A stretch of DNA of 64,000 nucleotides, taken from contig CAVVCH010000052.1 in assembly GCA_963746605.1 (NCBI GenBank), forward strand, positions 1-64,000, read 5' to 3'. The translations under genes were made by a program, and so were the position numbers. Below, one piece after another: positions 29,130 through 38,076 of the stretch. Under the pieces are notes generated by a model, which was given only the letters and a program-made list of their open reading frames with translations, was not told the origin of the DNA and did no database searches. Position 1 is the first letter of the stretch. Every line of letters begins with the position of its first letter. Source of the DNA: CAVQSS01 sp963746605. Its GTDB lineage: Bacteria > Desulfobacterota > RBG-13-43-22.

Positions 29130-29477
29130 ACACCCTCCTTAAAGCATTAGGTTCCAGTTAAAGAGGTCGTGGGCAGAAGGACCAGGAACTCTTTAAAGGC
29201 AGTACTATTTTGATTCTTTATAACAAATTTTTTCTTCCTAATCCAGTATTATCTTTATTCAAAAAAATAAACCGGTTGGCTGTTCGAAAACCTGGCAAAT
29301 ACGATCCTTCCGCCTTCTTGAGGGTGTTTCATTTCAGTGCCCCATCTTATAACGCTTGTCTTGATGAAAAATACTGCTTCCCCAAAGCCGGAGCGAAAAT
29401 AAATCAGGATAAAGAATTTAAGCTAAAAGAAATAATCCCGATAAAAAGAGATAGAAAAAGACAGAAACAGACAAAAA
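29130..29477. other. Intergenic stretch, no convincing gene
   Basis: About 350 bp between the RRM gene and the receiver remnant. A frame that begins at 29210 reaches into the remnant, but its first 90 codons show no domain and no ribosome site. AT-rich stretches near 29220-29270 could hold a promoter; none is clear. Confidence 0.45.
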
Positions 29478-29593
29478 ACGATGGACTCACCGATTTGACC
29501 ATGCCGGGAATGAGCGCGATCGAGCTGGCCGGGGAGGTAAAAAATACGGCCAAGTCGGTCAAGATTATCATTTATACAAAAATGAAGATGTAA
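29478..29593 (+). pseudogene. Response-regulator receiver remnant
   Basis: About 38 codons read DGLTDLTMPGMSAIELAGEV followed by KNTAKSVKIIIYTK, clearly the middle of a receiver domain with its phosphoacceptor Asp, but the N-terminal acidic pair, the rest of the domain and any output are missing. It sits at the edge of a large signalling island and looks like a gene relic. Confidence 0.6.
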
Positions 29594-29633
29594 ATAATGT
29601 CGGCTACTTCCGATAAAAACAATGAGGATTCTC

Positions 29634-29822
29634 ATGGAAAAATTAATAACGCCGGAAGATGCAGCCAAGCTGTTATCGGTTTCATCCAGGACCGTTAAAG
29701 ACTGGCTGCGTCGGGGGGATCTGAACGGGGTGAAGGCCGGAACCCTCTGGCGAATCCGGGAAAGCGATTTGGAAAGGTTTCTTCATAAAGACAAGAGTCC
29801 GATCAAGGAAACTGATCTGTGA
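29634..29822 (+). CDS. Excisionase-family helix-turn-helix protein
   Basis: 62 residues of the MerR-like/excisionase HTH family (HTH_17): LITPEDAAKLLSVSSRTVKDW, then LRRGDLNGVKAGTLWRIRESDLERFL. GAGG lies 6 bp before the ATG at 29634; an in-frame ATG at 29622 is less well placed. Such stand-alone domains bind DNA and often precede signalling genes in this phylum. Its stop is about 27 bp before the hybrid kinase start, so both may be one transcript. Confidence 0.82.
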   Translation: MEKLITPEDAAKLLSVSSRTVKDWLRRGDLNGVKAGTLWRIRESDLERFLHKDKSPIKETDL

Positions 29823-29849
29823 CCCGACAAATCCCGGAAGGATGAAATT

Positions 29850-32684
29850 TTGATCAAGGAGGCAGGTAGACCTATCGCCATGAAAAGAGATAACCCAATG
29901 AGTTCAGATCCATCCTTGCCGGTTTTCTTCCATGACCTACCACGCTACCGGGCAATTTTTGAAACCGCTCGGGAGGCTATTTATTTTCGCGATGCCGATG
30001 GGCGTCTCTTGGATATCAACCAGGCCGGCCTGGACCTGTTTGGGTATTCCCGGAAGGAAATGGAATTGCTCCAGGTTCAGGAGACCTATGAAAATCTCGC
30101 CGATTTCCATCGATTGCAGGAAGAACTCAGGGTAAAGGGAGTAGTCAAGGATTTCGAGGCCCGACTGCGAAAACAGGACGGGACGTTGATGGATTGCCTG
30201 ATTACTACCTTGGGAGTCCGAGATGAGCAAGGAAGGCTGATCGGTTTCCAGGGCATTCTCCAGGATATCTCCGAGAAGAAGAAAGCCCGCCGGGAACTGG
30301 AGGATAGTCATCGGCGGTTCAGTGATCTGGCTGCTATCACAGGAGAATGGATCTGGGAAGTGAACCCGGAAGGGAGATACACCTATTCAAACAATCAAGT
30401 AGAGAAAATTTTGGGGTACGAACCATATGAAATTTTAGGGTGCCATTTTTATGACTTTCTTCTGCCCGAGGAAAAGAAGGAATTGAAAGCGGAGGCTGTC
30501 AAAATCAGGCGTTCCCGCCATCCTATCAATGATTTTATCCACCGGAATCTCAACAGAAACGGTGAAGTGCGTTGGCTATTGACCAATGCCCTCCCTATGT
30601 TCAGTGAATCAGGGGAGTTTGCGGGCTATCGCGGCTCCGATCGCGATGTAACTTCCTGGATCGAGACCCGAGAGGCTCTGGTCTCGGCCAATCAAATGGC
30701 CGACTACATCCGCCGGGTTATCCCCAGCGGGCTTTTCACGGTCGACCTCCATAAACGGATCAGTTCCTGGAACGATATGGCTGCTGAAATTACAGGATAC
30801 ACCCTGGAAGAAGTCGTAGGGAAAGAATGCACCCTTTTTGCTTCAACCCCCTGTAACGAGCACTGCGGTTTGCTCAACCTCGGGGTCCCCAAGCCGATCT
30901 ACGGCCGCGAATGTACTATCAGGCGTAAGGATGGTTCGACGCGATCCATCATGAAAAACGTCAACCTGCTGAAAGATGTGGCGGGGTCAATCATCGGAGG
31001 TATTGAGAGCTTCGAAGACATCACCGACCGGAAGGCGGCCGAAGAAACACTCCGGTCGGCTAAAGAAGAGGAAAATGCCCTCAACCGGCAATTGAGCGAG
31101 GCGATAGAGCGGGCGCAGCAGATGGCCCTTCAGGCCGAAGCGGCCAATATCAGTAAGAGCCAGTTCCTGGCCAACATGAGCCACGAGATCCGAACCCCCA
31201 TGAACGGCATCATCGGGTTTTCCAGCCTCCTGCTGGAAACGCCCCTCACCGAAGAACAGCGGGAATATGTGGAGACCATTGCCGCTTCAGGCAACCAGCT
31301 TTTGAGTCTGATTGGTGATATTCTTGACTTTTCAAAAATCGAGGCGGGAAAGATGACTGTTGAGCAGGCGCCCTTTAATCTGGGGCGGATCCTAAAGGAA
31401 GTGATCGACCTGGTGTCCGTCAAGGCCCGAGAGAAAGGCTTGGAGATTATCATTGATACCCCGGATCAGATTCCATTGGAAGTGGTAGGAGATCCCTTGC
31501 GCTTCCGCCAGATTCTGACCAATTTAATGGGCAACGCCATAAAGTTTACGGAAAGAGGGCATATCCGGATCCGAGTGGCGTTACAGGAAATGGAGGGTGA
31601 AAAACCAAGTTATCGTTTTGACGTAGAAGATAGCGGTCCGGGGATCCCACTGGATAGGCAGAAAGCGATTTTCGAAAAATTTACCCAGGCGGACGGTTCG
31701 GTCACTCGCCAGTACGGGGGGACCGGTCTGGGTTTGGCCATCACCAAGGAACTGGTGGAATTAATGGGCGGGAAGATCGGAATCAAAAGCCGCCCGGGTC
31801 AAGGCGCCACCTTCTGGTTCATCTTGCCGCTGGGCCAAGGTGGTACGCCGGAGAGCGAGATCTTTCCGGAACAATCAAAGACACCCGTTGCTCCGGCATT
31901 CTGGCCTCAGGGATTAAGGGTTCTGTTGGCGGAGGACCAGCCGGTGAACCAGAAGCTGGCTCGAAAGATGCTGGAGCAATTGGGCAGCCGGGTGACTCTG
32001 GCGGGGAACGGGCGAGAGGCCGTCCGGAGGGTCAAAACAGATGAGTATGACTTGATCTTCATGGACTGCCAAATGCCGGAAATGGACGGCTATGAGGCCG
32101 TCGGTCTTATTCGCCGATTGTCACCGCCGAAAAAGAACATCCCGATTATCGCCATGACCGCCCATGTCTTGGAAGGGGACCGGAACCGGTGCCTGGCTGC
32201 TGGGATGGATGACTATGTGGGAAAGCCCATCCGAAGAGAGGACTTGGCGGCCATCCTGACCAAATGGTCGTCCAAGGAAATAGAAAGGAACCGAACGATA
32301 GAGCCGGCAACAAAAATGAAGGCCTCCAATCCATCCCGCAAGGTTTTAGCCGATCGGGTGGGATTGGAAGAAGAAGATTATGTGGAGATGCTGGAACTGT
32401 TTTTTCAGCAGACTGACTTGGATTTAAAGAAATTGGAAGAGGCCTGGATCAATGGAGAGGTGCTTCAGTTGAGCAGGGCGGCTCACGCCCTGAAAGGGGC
32501 GTCCGGCAACCTGCGCCTCATGGAGATCTACGAAGAGGCCGGACGTCTGGAAAAACTCGGGAAAGAAAACGACCTGGAGGCCTCCCGATTATTAATCCAG
32601 TCCCTGAGAGAAAAAATTGACGTTGCGGCTGGCGCCCTGATGGGTCAGCCCTCCCCGGCCTCACCGGGAGACCCTGATTTCTAA
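29850..32684 (+). CDS. Cytoplasmic hybrid histidine kinase (3xPAS-HisKA-HATPase-REC-HPt)
   Basis: 944 residues, no transmembrane segment. Three PAS domains occupy about 25-150, 155-275 and 285-400. A coiled linker leads to HisKA (NMSHEIRTPMNGI, His at about 445), then HATPase with LMGNAIKFTE, DSGPGIP, and GGTGLGLAIT. A receiver at about 690-810 has EDQPVN, MDCQMPEMDGYE and KPI, and a C-terminal HPt domain has AHALKGASGNL. It is a complete internal phosphorelay feeding a separate regulator. TTG start with GGAAGG 8 bp upstream. The response regulator follows 14 bp downstream. Confidence 0.92.
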   Translation: MIKEAGRPIAMKRDNPMSSDPSLPVFFHDLPRYRAIFETAREAIYFRDADGRLLDINQAGLDLFGYSRKEMELLQVQETYENLADFHRLQEELRVKGVVKDFEARLRKQDGTLMDCLITTLGVRDEQGRLIGFQGILQDISEKKKARRELEDSHRRFSDLAAITGEWIWEVNPEGRYTYSNNQVEKILGYEPYEILGCHFYDFLLPEEKKELKAEAVKIRRSRHPINDFIHRNLNRNGEVRWLLTNALPMFSESGEFAGYRGSDRDVTSWIETREALVSANQMADYIRRVIPSGLFTVDLHKRISSWNDMAAEITGYTLEEVVGKECTLFASTPCNEHCGLLNLGVPKPIYGRECTIRRKDGSTRSIMKNVNLLKDVAGSIIGGIESFEDITDRKAAEETLRSAKEEENALNRQLSEAIERAQQMALQAEAANISKSQFLANMSHEIRTPMNGIIGFSSLLLETPLTEEQREYVETIAASGNQLLSLIGDILDFSKIEAGKMTVEQAPFNLGRILKEVIDLVSVKAREKGLEIIIDTPDQIPLEVVGDPLRFRQILTNLMGNAIKFTERGHIRIRVALQEMEGEKPSYRFDVEDSGPGIPLDRQKAIFEKFTQADGSVTRQYGGTGLGLAITKELVELMGGKIGIKSRPGQGATFWFILPLGQGGTPESEIFPEQSKTPVAPAFWPQGLRVLLAEDQPVNQKLARKMLEQLGSRVTLAGNGREAVRRVKTDEYDLIFMDCQMPEMDGYEAVGLIRRLSPPKKNIPIIAMTAHVLEGDRNRCLAAGMDDYVGKPIRREDLAAILTKWSSKEIERNRTIEPATKMKASNPSRKVLADRVGLEEEDYVEMLELFFQQTDLDLKKLEEAWINGEVLQLSRAAHALKGASGNLRLMEIYEEAGRLEKLGKENDLEASRLLIQSLREKIDVAAGALMGQPSPASPGDPDF

Positions 32685-32698
32685 GGAAGGAGGAGACG

Positions 32699-33097
32699 AT
32701 GAAGATTTTAATTGTCGAAGATGATTTCATCAGCCGAAAATTGATGCAAAAATTTTTAGACCCGTACGGGGAAACGGATGTTGCTGTGAACGGGGAAGAG
32801 GCCTTGGACGCCTTTCAGATGGCCTGGAAGGAAGACTCCCCCTATGATCTGATTTGCCTGGACATTATGATGCCACAAAAGGATGGCCAGGAGGTCCTGA
32901 GAACCATCAGGGCCATCGAAACGGGAAAGGGCCTGGAAGGAGAGAAGAGCGCCAAGATCCTGATGACCACGGCCTTAAAGGATTCCAAAAATGTGATGGG
33001 GGCCTTCCGGGCCCAGGCCGATGGCTATCTGGTCAAACCAATTGAAAAGAGTCGGTTAATCGAGGAGATCAAAAGACTCGGGTTGATTTGTGCATGA
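32699..33097 (+). CDS. Single-domain response regulator (CheY-like)
   Basis: 132 residues, a lone receiver with acidic pair IVEDD, phosphoacceptor in CLDIMMPQKDG, Thr in LMTTA and Lys in LVKPIEK. No output domain. It begins 14 bp after the hybrid kinase with a GGAGGAG ribosome site, so it is the likely acceptor of that kinase's HPt. The next, broken, receiver frame overlaps its stop. Confidence 0.9.
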   Translation: MKILIVEDDFISRKLMQKFLDPYGETDVAVNGEEALDAFQMAWKEDSPYDLICLDIMMPQKDGQEVLRTIRAIETGKGLEGEKSAKILMTTALKDSKNVMGAFRAQADGYLVKPIEKSRLIEEIKRLGLICA

Positions 33098-33352
33098 TTG
33101 GAATCGAAACCGAGGTGCTGGTCATTGACGACCAACTGGTCAATCTAGAATTATTTTCGAAAAATTCGAGTCCTGGCCAGGGTCCACAGCCGTTTAAAAA
33201 GAGCCGATGAGGCCCTCATTCGGGACGGGAGCAGCCGGACCGGCTACGCCAATTGGGCAAGTGTAGCCAGGATATTCTGATCCTTCGGGAAGACCTTGGG
33301 GCCTTCTTGGAGCTGGACGGCTATTTGATCATCGTCTCTCTACCGAGTCGTT
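33094..33352 (+). pseudogene. Degenerate response-regulator remnant
   Basis: The frame starts with an ATG that overlaps the previous stop (ATGA) and reads EVLVIDDQLVNLELFSK, the start of a receiver domain. It then jumps by an apparent internal deletion near 33165 into another frame reading RVLARVHSRLKRADEAL, the coiled linker normally found after a receiver, and then loses frame again. About 335 bp between intact genes hold these scraps and nothing else convincing. Confidence 0.6.
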
Positions 33353-33432
33353 GACCGGCAGCGGCCCTCAATTTAAACTGAAGCGCCATCTGAGCTCGGG
33401 TTTTTATTAATCCAAACATTTGGGACGAATGT

Positions 33433-33810
33433 ATGACCAAAATTCTGGTAATTGACGACGAACTTCAAATGCGGGAATTGCTGAAAAAATATCTAACTCG
33501 AGCCGGTTATGAGGTGACTCTAGCCGGGGATGGCGAGGAAGGTATTCGATGTTTTTATCAAACACCCCCCGATCTGGTTATCACGGATCTGATCATGCCG
33601 GAAAAAGAAGGCCTGGAGTGCATCGTCGCCTTTAAAAAGATGGCCCCGGGTATAAAGGTCATCGCCATTTCCGGCGGTGGGTTGGGGAAACCAGAAGGCT
33701 ACCTGGAGTCGGCCAAAAAAATGGGCGCTGCCAAAACTTTCATTAAGCCTTTTGAATTAAAGGAACTGTTGAGATCGATCCAGGAATTGGTGGGCGGTAA
33801 GGTCTCTTGA
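33433..33810 (+). CDS. Single-domain response regulator
   Basis: 125 residues, receiver only: acidic pair VIDDE, phosphoacceptor in VITDLIMPEKEG, Ser in AISGGG, Lys in IKPFELKE. It is most similar in layout to receivers of NtrC-type regulators but has no output domain, so it probably acts as a phosphate shuttle or protein-interaction switch within the surrounding kinase group. Confidence 0.9.
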   Translation: MTKILVIDDELQMRELLKKYLTRAGYEVTLAGDGEEGIRCFYQTPPDLVITDLIMPEKEGLECIVAFKKMAPGIKVIAISGGGLGKPEGYLESAKKMGAAKTFIKPFELKELLRSIQELVGGKVS

Positions 33811-33886
33811 AGACAGGTTCAACAAATGTGGCCGAGTGGACCTCTGGGGAAAAGGCCGGGGATGAGCCCGATTTGATCAAAGCGAG

Positions 33887-34819
33887 ATGATAGACGACAC
33901 CATTTTATTAGTCGAAGACGACCCGGTATCCGGAAAGATCCTGGAAAAAATCCTGATCAAAGCGGGTTATCAGGTGAACTTGGTCCAGGAAGGCCAGGCG
34001 GCGCTGGATATTTTGGGCGAACGGTTTATCCCCCTGATCATTACCGATTGGCTCATGCCAGGAATGGACGGTCTGGAACTCTGCCGGGCCATCCGGAGCG
34101 GGGACTATCCGGGATACGTCTATATCATCCTGTTGACCGCCAAGGATTCTCAACAAGACCTGATCGAGGGTTTGGGGGCCGGGGCCGACGATTACATCAC
34201 CAAGCCCTTCAACCACACAGAATTGCTGGCGCGCCTTTCCACGGCCCGCCGTATTATTGAAATGGAGTCTTCTTTGCGCCGGGCCGCCGAAGAAATACGA
34301 CGCCTGTCCATCCTGGATCCGTTGACGCAGGTCTATAACCGGCTCTATCTGAACGACCGGCTTCCCCAGGAGCTAGCCCGGGCAAAACGATACGGGACCC
34401 TGCTTTCCCTGGTCTTTTGCGACCTGGATCACTTCAAACGAATCAACGACTGCTATGGCCATCTGGTGGGGGATCGAGTCCTGGTTGCCTTTTCCCATTG
34501 TCTGAAACAGCACATCCGGGAAAACATCGATTGGGTCGTCCGTTTCGGAGGGGAGGAATTCCTAGTCATCCTGCCCAATACTTCACCCGAGGATGCCTGC
34601 CGGATAGGGGAAAGAATACGGAACTGCCTCGGTAACCTGTCCATACCCGTTCAACTAGAAGAGGTCCGGGTAACGGCCAGCTTCGGTATAACCAGTTGGC
34701 CGGTCCTATCTCAGGCTTCCGGATTGCCGACTCCGGAAGAACTTTTCCAAAAAGCCGACGCCGCCCTTTACCAAGCCAAACGGGAAGGGCGGGACCGCGT
34801 CTGTTACCTTCCTCATTAA
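33887..34819 (+). CDS. Response regulator with diguanylate cyclase output (REC-GGDEF)
   Basis: 310 residues. Receiver at 5-125 (VEDD, ITDWLMPGMDG, KPF), short coiled linker, and a GGDEF domain at about 140-305 with FCDLDHFKRINDCYGH and the active-site RFGGEEF. It should make c-di-GMP when phosphorylated, as in the PleD/WspR class. The inhibitory I-site position five residues before GGEEF reads ENID rather than RxxD, so product inhibition through that site is probably lost. This is the synthase half of a c-di-GMP circuit that the window completes with a riboswitch and an HD-GYP protein. Confidence 0.94.
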   Translation: MIDDTILLVEDDPVSGKILEKILIKAGYQVNLVQEGQAALDILGERFIPLIITDWLMPGMDGLELCRAIRSGDYPGYVYIILLTAKDSQQDLIEGLGAGADDYITKPFNHTELLARLSTARRIIEMESSLRRAAEEIRRLSILDPLTQVYNRLYLNDRLPQELARAKRYGTLLSLVFCDLDHFKRINDCYGHLVGDRVLVAFSHCLKQHIRENIDWVVRFGGEEFLVILPNTSPEDACRIGERIRNCLGNLSIPVQLEEVRVTASFGITSWPVLSQASGLPTPEELFQKADAALYQAKREGRDRVCYLPH

Positions 34820-34895
34820 CCCGTCGGAGCTTATAGTACCACACGATCCGGAGGGGTGATATTCCCACCGATCTAAATTAGCTCATAGAATTTTT

Positions 34896-37800
34896 ATGGA
34901 TAGAACCCCGGAAAAAAGAGACCACGTCATAGGAAAGAGGACCAAAGAACTCTACGAACACAAAGGGGCGGCTAAACGACTATCCCAAGAAAATATGTTT
35001 ATAGCCCAAATCGGAAGAATAATCGGCTCAAGTCTCGATATCGATGAGGTGTATGAATCTTTTGCCCAAGTTGTTAATCAACTGGTTCCTTTTGATGGAA
35101 TCGCCATCAACATCATTAATCCGGAGGAATCGACCGTTTCTGTTCCTTACACCTTCGGGTTATCGGTGTCGGGATGTCAAAGGGGAGATGTCTTTCCTCT
35201 TCCGGGTTCGGCAACCGGAGAAATCATGCGGTCCCGTACCGGCCGGATTATTCAATTAGAGGAAAAAGAAGAACTGCGAACAACCTTTCCTGTTCTTTTC
35301 AAGGCCTTTGATCAAGGACTGCGATCGGTGATAGTGGTTCCTCTGATTTCAAGGGATAGAGTGATCGGAGCGATGCATATTCGTTCATCAACGGTCAATG
35401 CCTATACGTTTAAGGATTTGGAACTGGCGGAAAGGATTGGTTTTCAGATTGCCGGGGCGATTGCCAGTGCCCAACTTTTCGAGGAACGTAAGAAAAATGA
35501 AGCGGCTTTAAGAAAAAGCGAGGAACAATATCGCTTACTCACTGAGAATATGTCCGATGTCATCTGGATACGAGATCTCAATTTAAAATGCGTCTACATC
35601 AGCCCCTCGGTTGAAAAGCTGATCGGCTTTACCGTCGAAGAGGCCAGGAGGCTGACGCTGGAAGAAGCCTTTACGCCGGATTCGGTGGCCAGGGCCCGAA
35701 AGGTTCTTCAAGAAGAATTGGCTTTGGGAAAAGACGAAAACGGCTATTCTTTGAGGTCTCGAACGTTGGAGATGGAAAGCTACCATAAGGACGGATCAAC
35801 GATCTGGACCGAATCGGTTATGACTTTTCTGAGAGACTCAACCGGTGAGATTTGCGGTATCCAAGGATCGTCCCGTGACCTCACCGAGCGCAAGCGGGCG
35901 GAAGCGCAGAAGCGGAAGCAAGAACGCCTGAATCAAACTTTATTGGATTCTCTACCGTGTGTGGCGCTGCTCATGCGCTCAAAGACCAGAGAGATCTTGG
36001 CCATGAACCAGGCAGCCAAGGACGCCGGCTGCACCATCGGTCAGACATGCTTCGAGACCTGGCCCAAGTTCGAGAAACCTTGTCCTTGGTGTCTTGCTCC
36101 CGCCCTTTGGACGGAAGGCCAGGAACAACATTGCGAGGCAGAGGCTTTGGGGGCTATCTGGGATGCCCATTGGGTCCCCTTATCGGACGATCTGTACTTG
36201 CACTACGCCTTTGACATTACCGAAGGCAAGCGGAACGAAGCAGCACTGAAGTACACCAATTCCCTGTTGAACGCCACGTTGGATTCGACAGCCAATGGCC
36301 TCCTGGTCGTGACGACCGAGGGGCGGGTGGATAGTTTCAACCGGAAATTTTTGGAACTCTGGCGGATCCCTGAGGACCTGGCGGCGCAAGGGGATGACCA
36401 AGCACTGTTAGGGTTCGTGTTGGATCAGTTAAAAGCCCCGGAGGTCTTTCTGGTTAAAGTCAAGGAGCTGTACCGATCACCCGAAGCCTGCTCCTTTGAC
36501 GAATTAGAGTTCCGGGACGGGCGGGTATTTGAACGGTATTCCCAACCGCAACAACTCGAGGGCGTAGTTGTAGGCCGCGTCTGGAGTTTCCGCGACATTA
36601 CCCATCGTAAACGGATGGAAGAGGCCCTTAGGAAAAGTGAGAATGAGTACCGCAATGTAGTGGACAATTTAAAGTCCGTCGTTTTTCAAACGGATGCCGA
36701 GGGCCACTGGACCTTTCTCAATCCGGCCTGGGAAGAAGTGACCGGTTTTCCCGTAACCGACTGTCTGGGTCGCAACTTTCTCGATTATGTCCATCCGGAA
36801 GACCGAGAACGGAACTTGGAACTATTCAGGCCGCTGATCGAACGCCAAAAAGATTATTGCCGCCATGAGATACGGTATCTTCACCGGGATGGTGGTTTCC
36901 GCTGGATCGAGGTCTATGCCCGTTTGACCCGGGATGACATCGACCAGGTCTTGGGCACGACGGGAACCCTGACCGATATTACGTCCAACAAGCAGGCCGA
37001 AGAGGCCTTGCGGGAGAGCGAGGCCCGCTATCGTCTTTTGGCGGAAAATGCCTCCGACGTTATCTGGACGGTTGATCTGGAGAACCAACTCACTTATATC
37101 AGTCCATCCGTGACAAGGCTGCTGGGCTATACCGTTGAAGAAGCCAAGTCACGGACGATGCAAGAAGCCTTCACCCCGGAGTCCTTTGAGGCCATGCAAC
37201 GGAAATTCTGGCAAGTAATGGCCCGGGAAATAGCCGAACAGGCTGATCTCAATCAGTCACAAATCCTGGAAATAGAATTGAACCATAAAGACGGCACCGT
37301 GGTTCAGGCGGAGGGACACTTTAGTCTGATCCGGGATGCCCGGGGAAAGCCAGCGGGTATCATAGCCATTGTCCGTAATATTACCGATCGAAAGCAGGCC
37401 GAGGAGGCCCTCCGGGCCTCGCTCCTGGAGAAAGAAGTCTTACTCCAGGAAATCCATCACCGGGTCAAAAACAATCTCCAGGTGGCCGGCAGCCTGCTCA
37501 ACCTTCAGTCGAATCGGATGAAAGACCCGGAGGTCAAGGCCGCGTTGGAAGAAAGCCGCTTGCGCATTCAAGCCATGGCCATGATTCACGAGACCCTGTA
37601 TAGAGGTCCGAACCTGGCCGCGATCGACTTGTCAAGCTATTTGCAACGCCTCGTTCAATACCTTCAGGGGGCTTTCCGGGGCAACGTTCGGGTGAAGATG
37701 GAGGTGGTTTCTGAGGAAATCCGTTTAAACCTGGACCAGGCCATGCATTGCGGGTTAATCGTCAATGAACTGGTCACCAATGCACTGAAACACGCCTTTC

Positions 37801-38066
37801 CTTCAGGCCGAGAGGGGACCATTCGGATCGAAGCGCATTTGATTGGGGATCGGGAAGTGGAAGTGAAGGTCAGCGACAACGGCGTCGGTTTCCCCGCCGG
37901 AATGGATGTCATCCGCCTCACTTCTTTGGGACTGCAGTTGGTGCGAGGCCTGGCGGAACGTCAATTGCGGGGACGGTGGGAGATCCAGATGCAGGGGGGA
38001 ACCGTTTTTACCGTCCGTTGGCCCCAGGTGGCTGAAAAAGATGTTTCCATAAAAGTTGAACTATAG
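34896..38066 (+). CDS. Multi-PAS/GAF sensor kinase of the HisKA_2 class
   Basis: 1056 residues, soluble. A GAF domain (about 20-195) is followed by five PAS-like domains up to about 835; two of them (near 205-330 and 705-835) are close copies of one another, with repeated LLAENASDVIW / LTENMSDVIW and a YISPSV motif. The kinase core has the HisKA_2 signature QEIHHRVKNNLQVAGSLLNLQ, typical of LytS/Pdt-like and two-component kinases that act on single receivers, then a HATPase with VNELVTNALKHAFP and DNGVGFP. No receiver of its own. The REC-headed protein begins 10 bp downstream and may be its substrate. Confidence 0.9.
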   Translation: MDRTPEKRDHVIGKRTKELYEHKGAAKRLSQENMFIAQIGRIIGSSLDIDEVYESFAQVVNQLVPFDGIAINIINPEESTVSVPYTFGLSVSGCQRGDVFPLPGSATGEIMRSRTGRIIQLEEKEELRTTFPVLFKAFDQGLRSVIVVPLISRDRVIGAMHIRSSTVNAYTFKDLELAERIGFQIAGAIASAQLFEERKKNEAALRKSEEQYRLLTENMSDVIWIRDLNLKCVYISPSVEKLIGFTVEEARRLTLEEAFTPDSVARARKVLQEELALGKDENGYSLRSRTLEMESYHKDGSTIWTESVMTFLRDSTGEICGIQGSSRDLTERKRAEAQKRKQERLNQTLLDSLPCVALLMRSKTREILAMNQAAKDAGCTIGQTCFETWPKFEKPCPWCLAPALWTEGQEQHCEAEALGAIWDAHWVPLSDDLYLHYAFDITEGKRNEAALKYTNSLLNATLDSTANGLLVVTTEGRVDSFNRKFLELWRIPEDLAAQGDDQALLGFVLDQLKAPEVFLVKVKELYRSPEACSFDELEFRDGRVFERYSQPQQLEGVVVGRVWSFRDITHRKRMEEALRKSENEYRNVVDNLKSVVFQTDAEGHWTFLNPAWEEVTGFPVTDCLGRNFLDYVHPEDRERNLELFRPLIERQKDYCRHEIRYLHRDGGFRWIEVYARLTRDDIDQVLGTTGTLTDITSNKQAEEALRESEARYRLLAENASDVIWTVDLENQLTYISPSVTRLLGYTVEEAKSRTMQEAFTPESFEAMQRKFWQVMAREIAEQADLNQSQILEIELNHKDGTVVQAEGHFSLIRDARGKPAGIIAIVRNITDRKQAEEALRASLLEKEVLLQEIHHRVKNNLQVAGSLLNLQSNRMKDPEVKAALEESRLRIQAMAMIHETLYRGPNLAAIDLSSYLQRLVQYLQGAFRGNVRVKMEVVSEEIRLNLDQAMHCGLIVNELVTNALKHAFPSGREGTIRIEAHLIGDREVEVKVSDNGVGFPAGMDVIRLTSLGLQLVRGLAERQLRGRWEIQMQGGTVFTVRWPQVAEKDVSIKVEL

Positions 38067-38076
38067 GAATAGGTCG

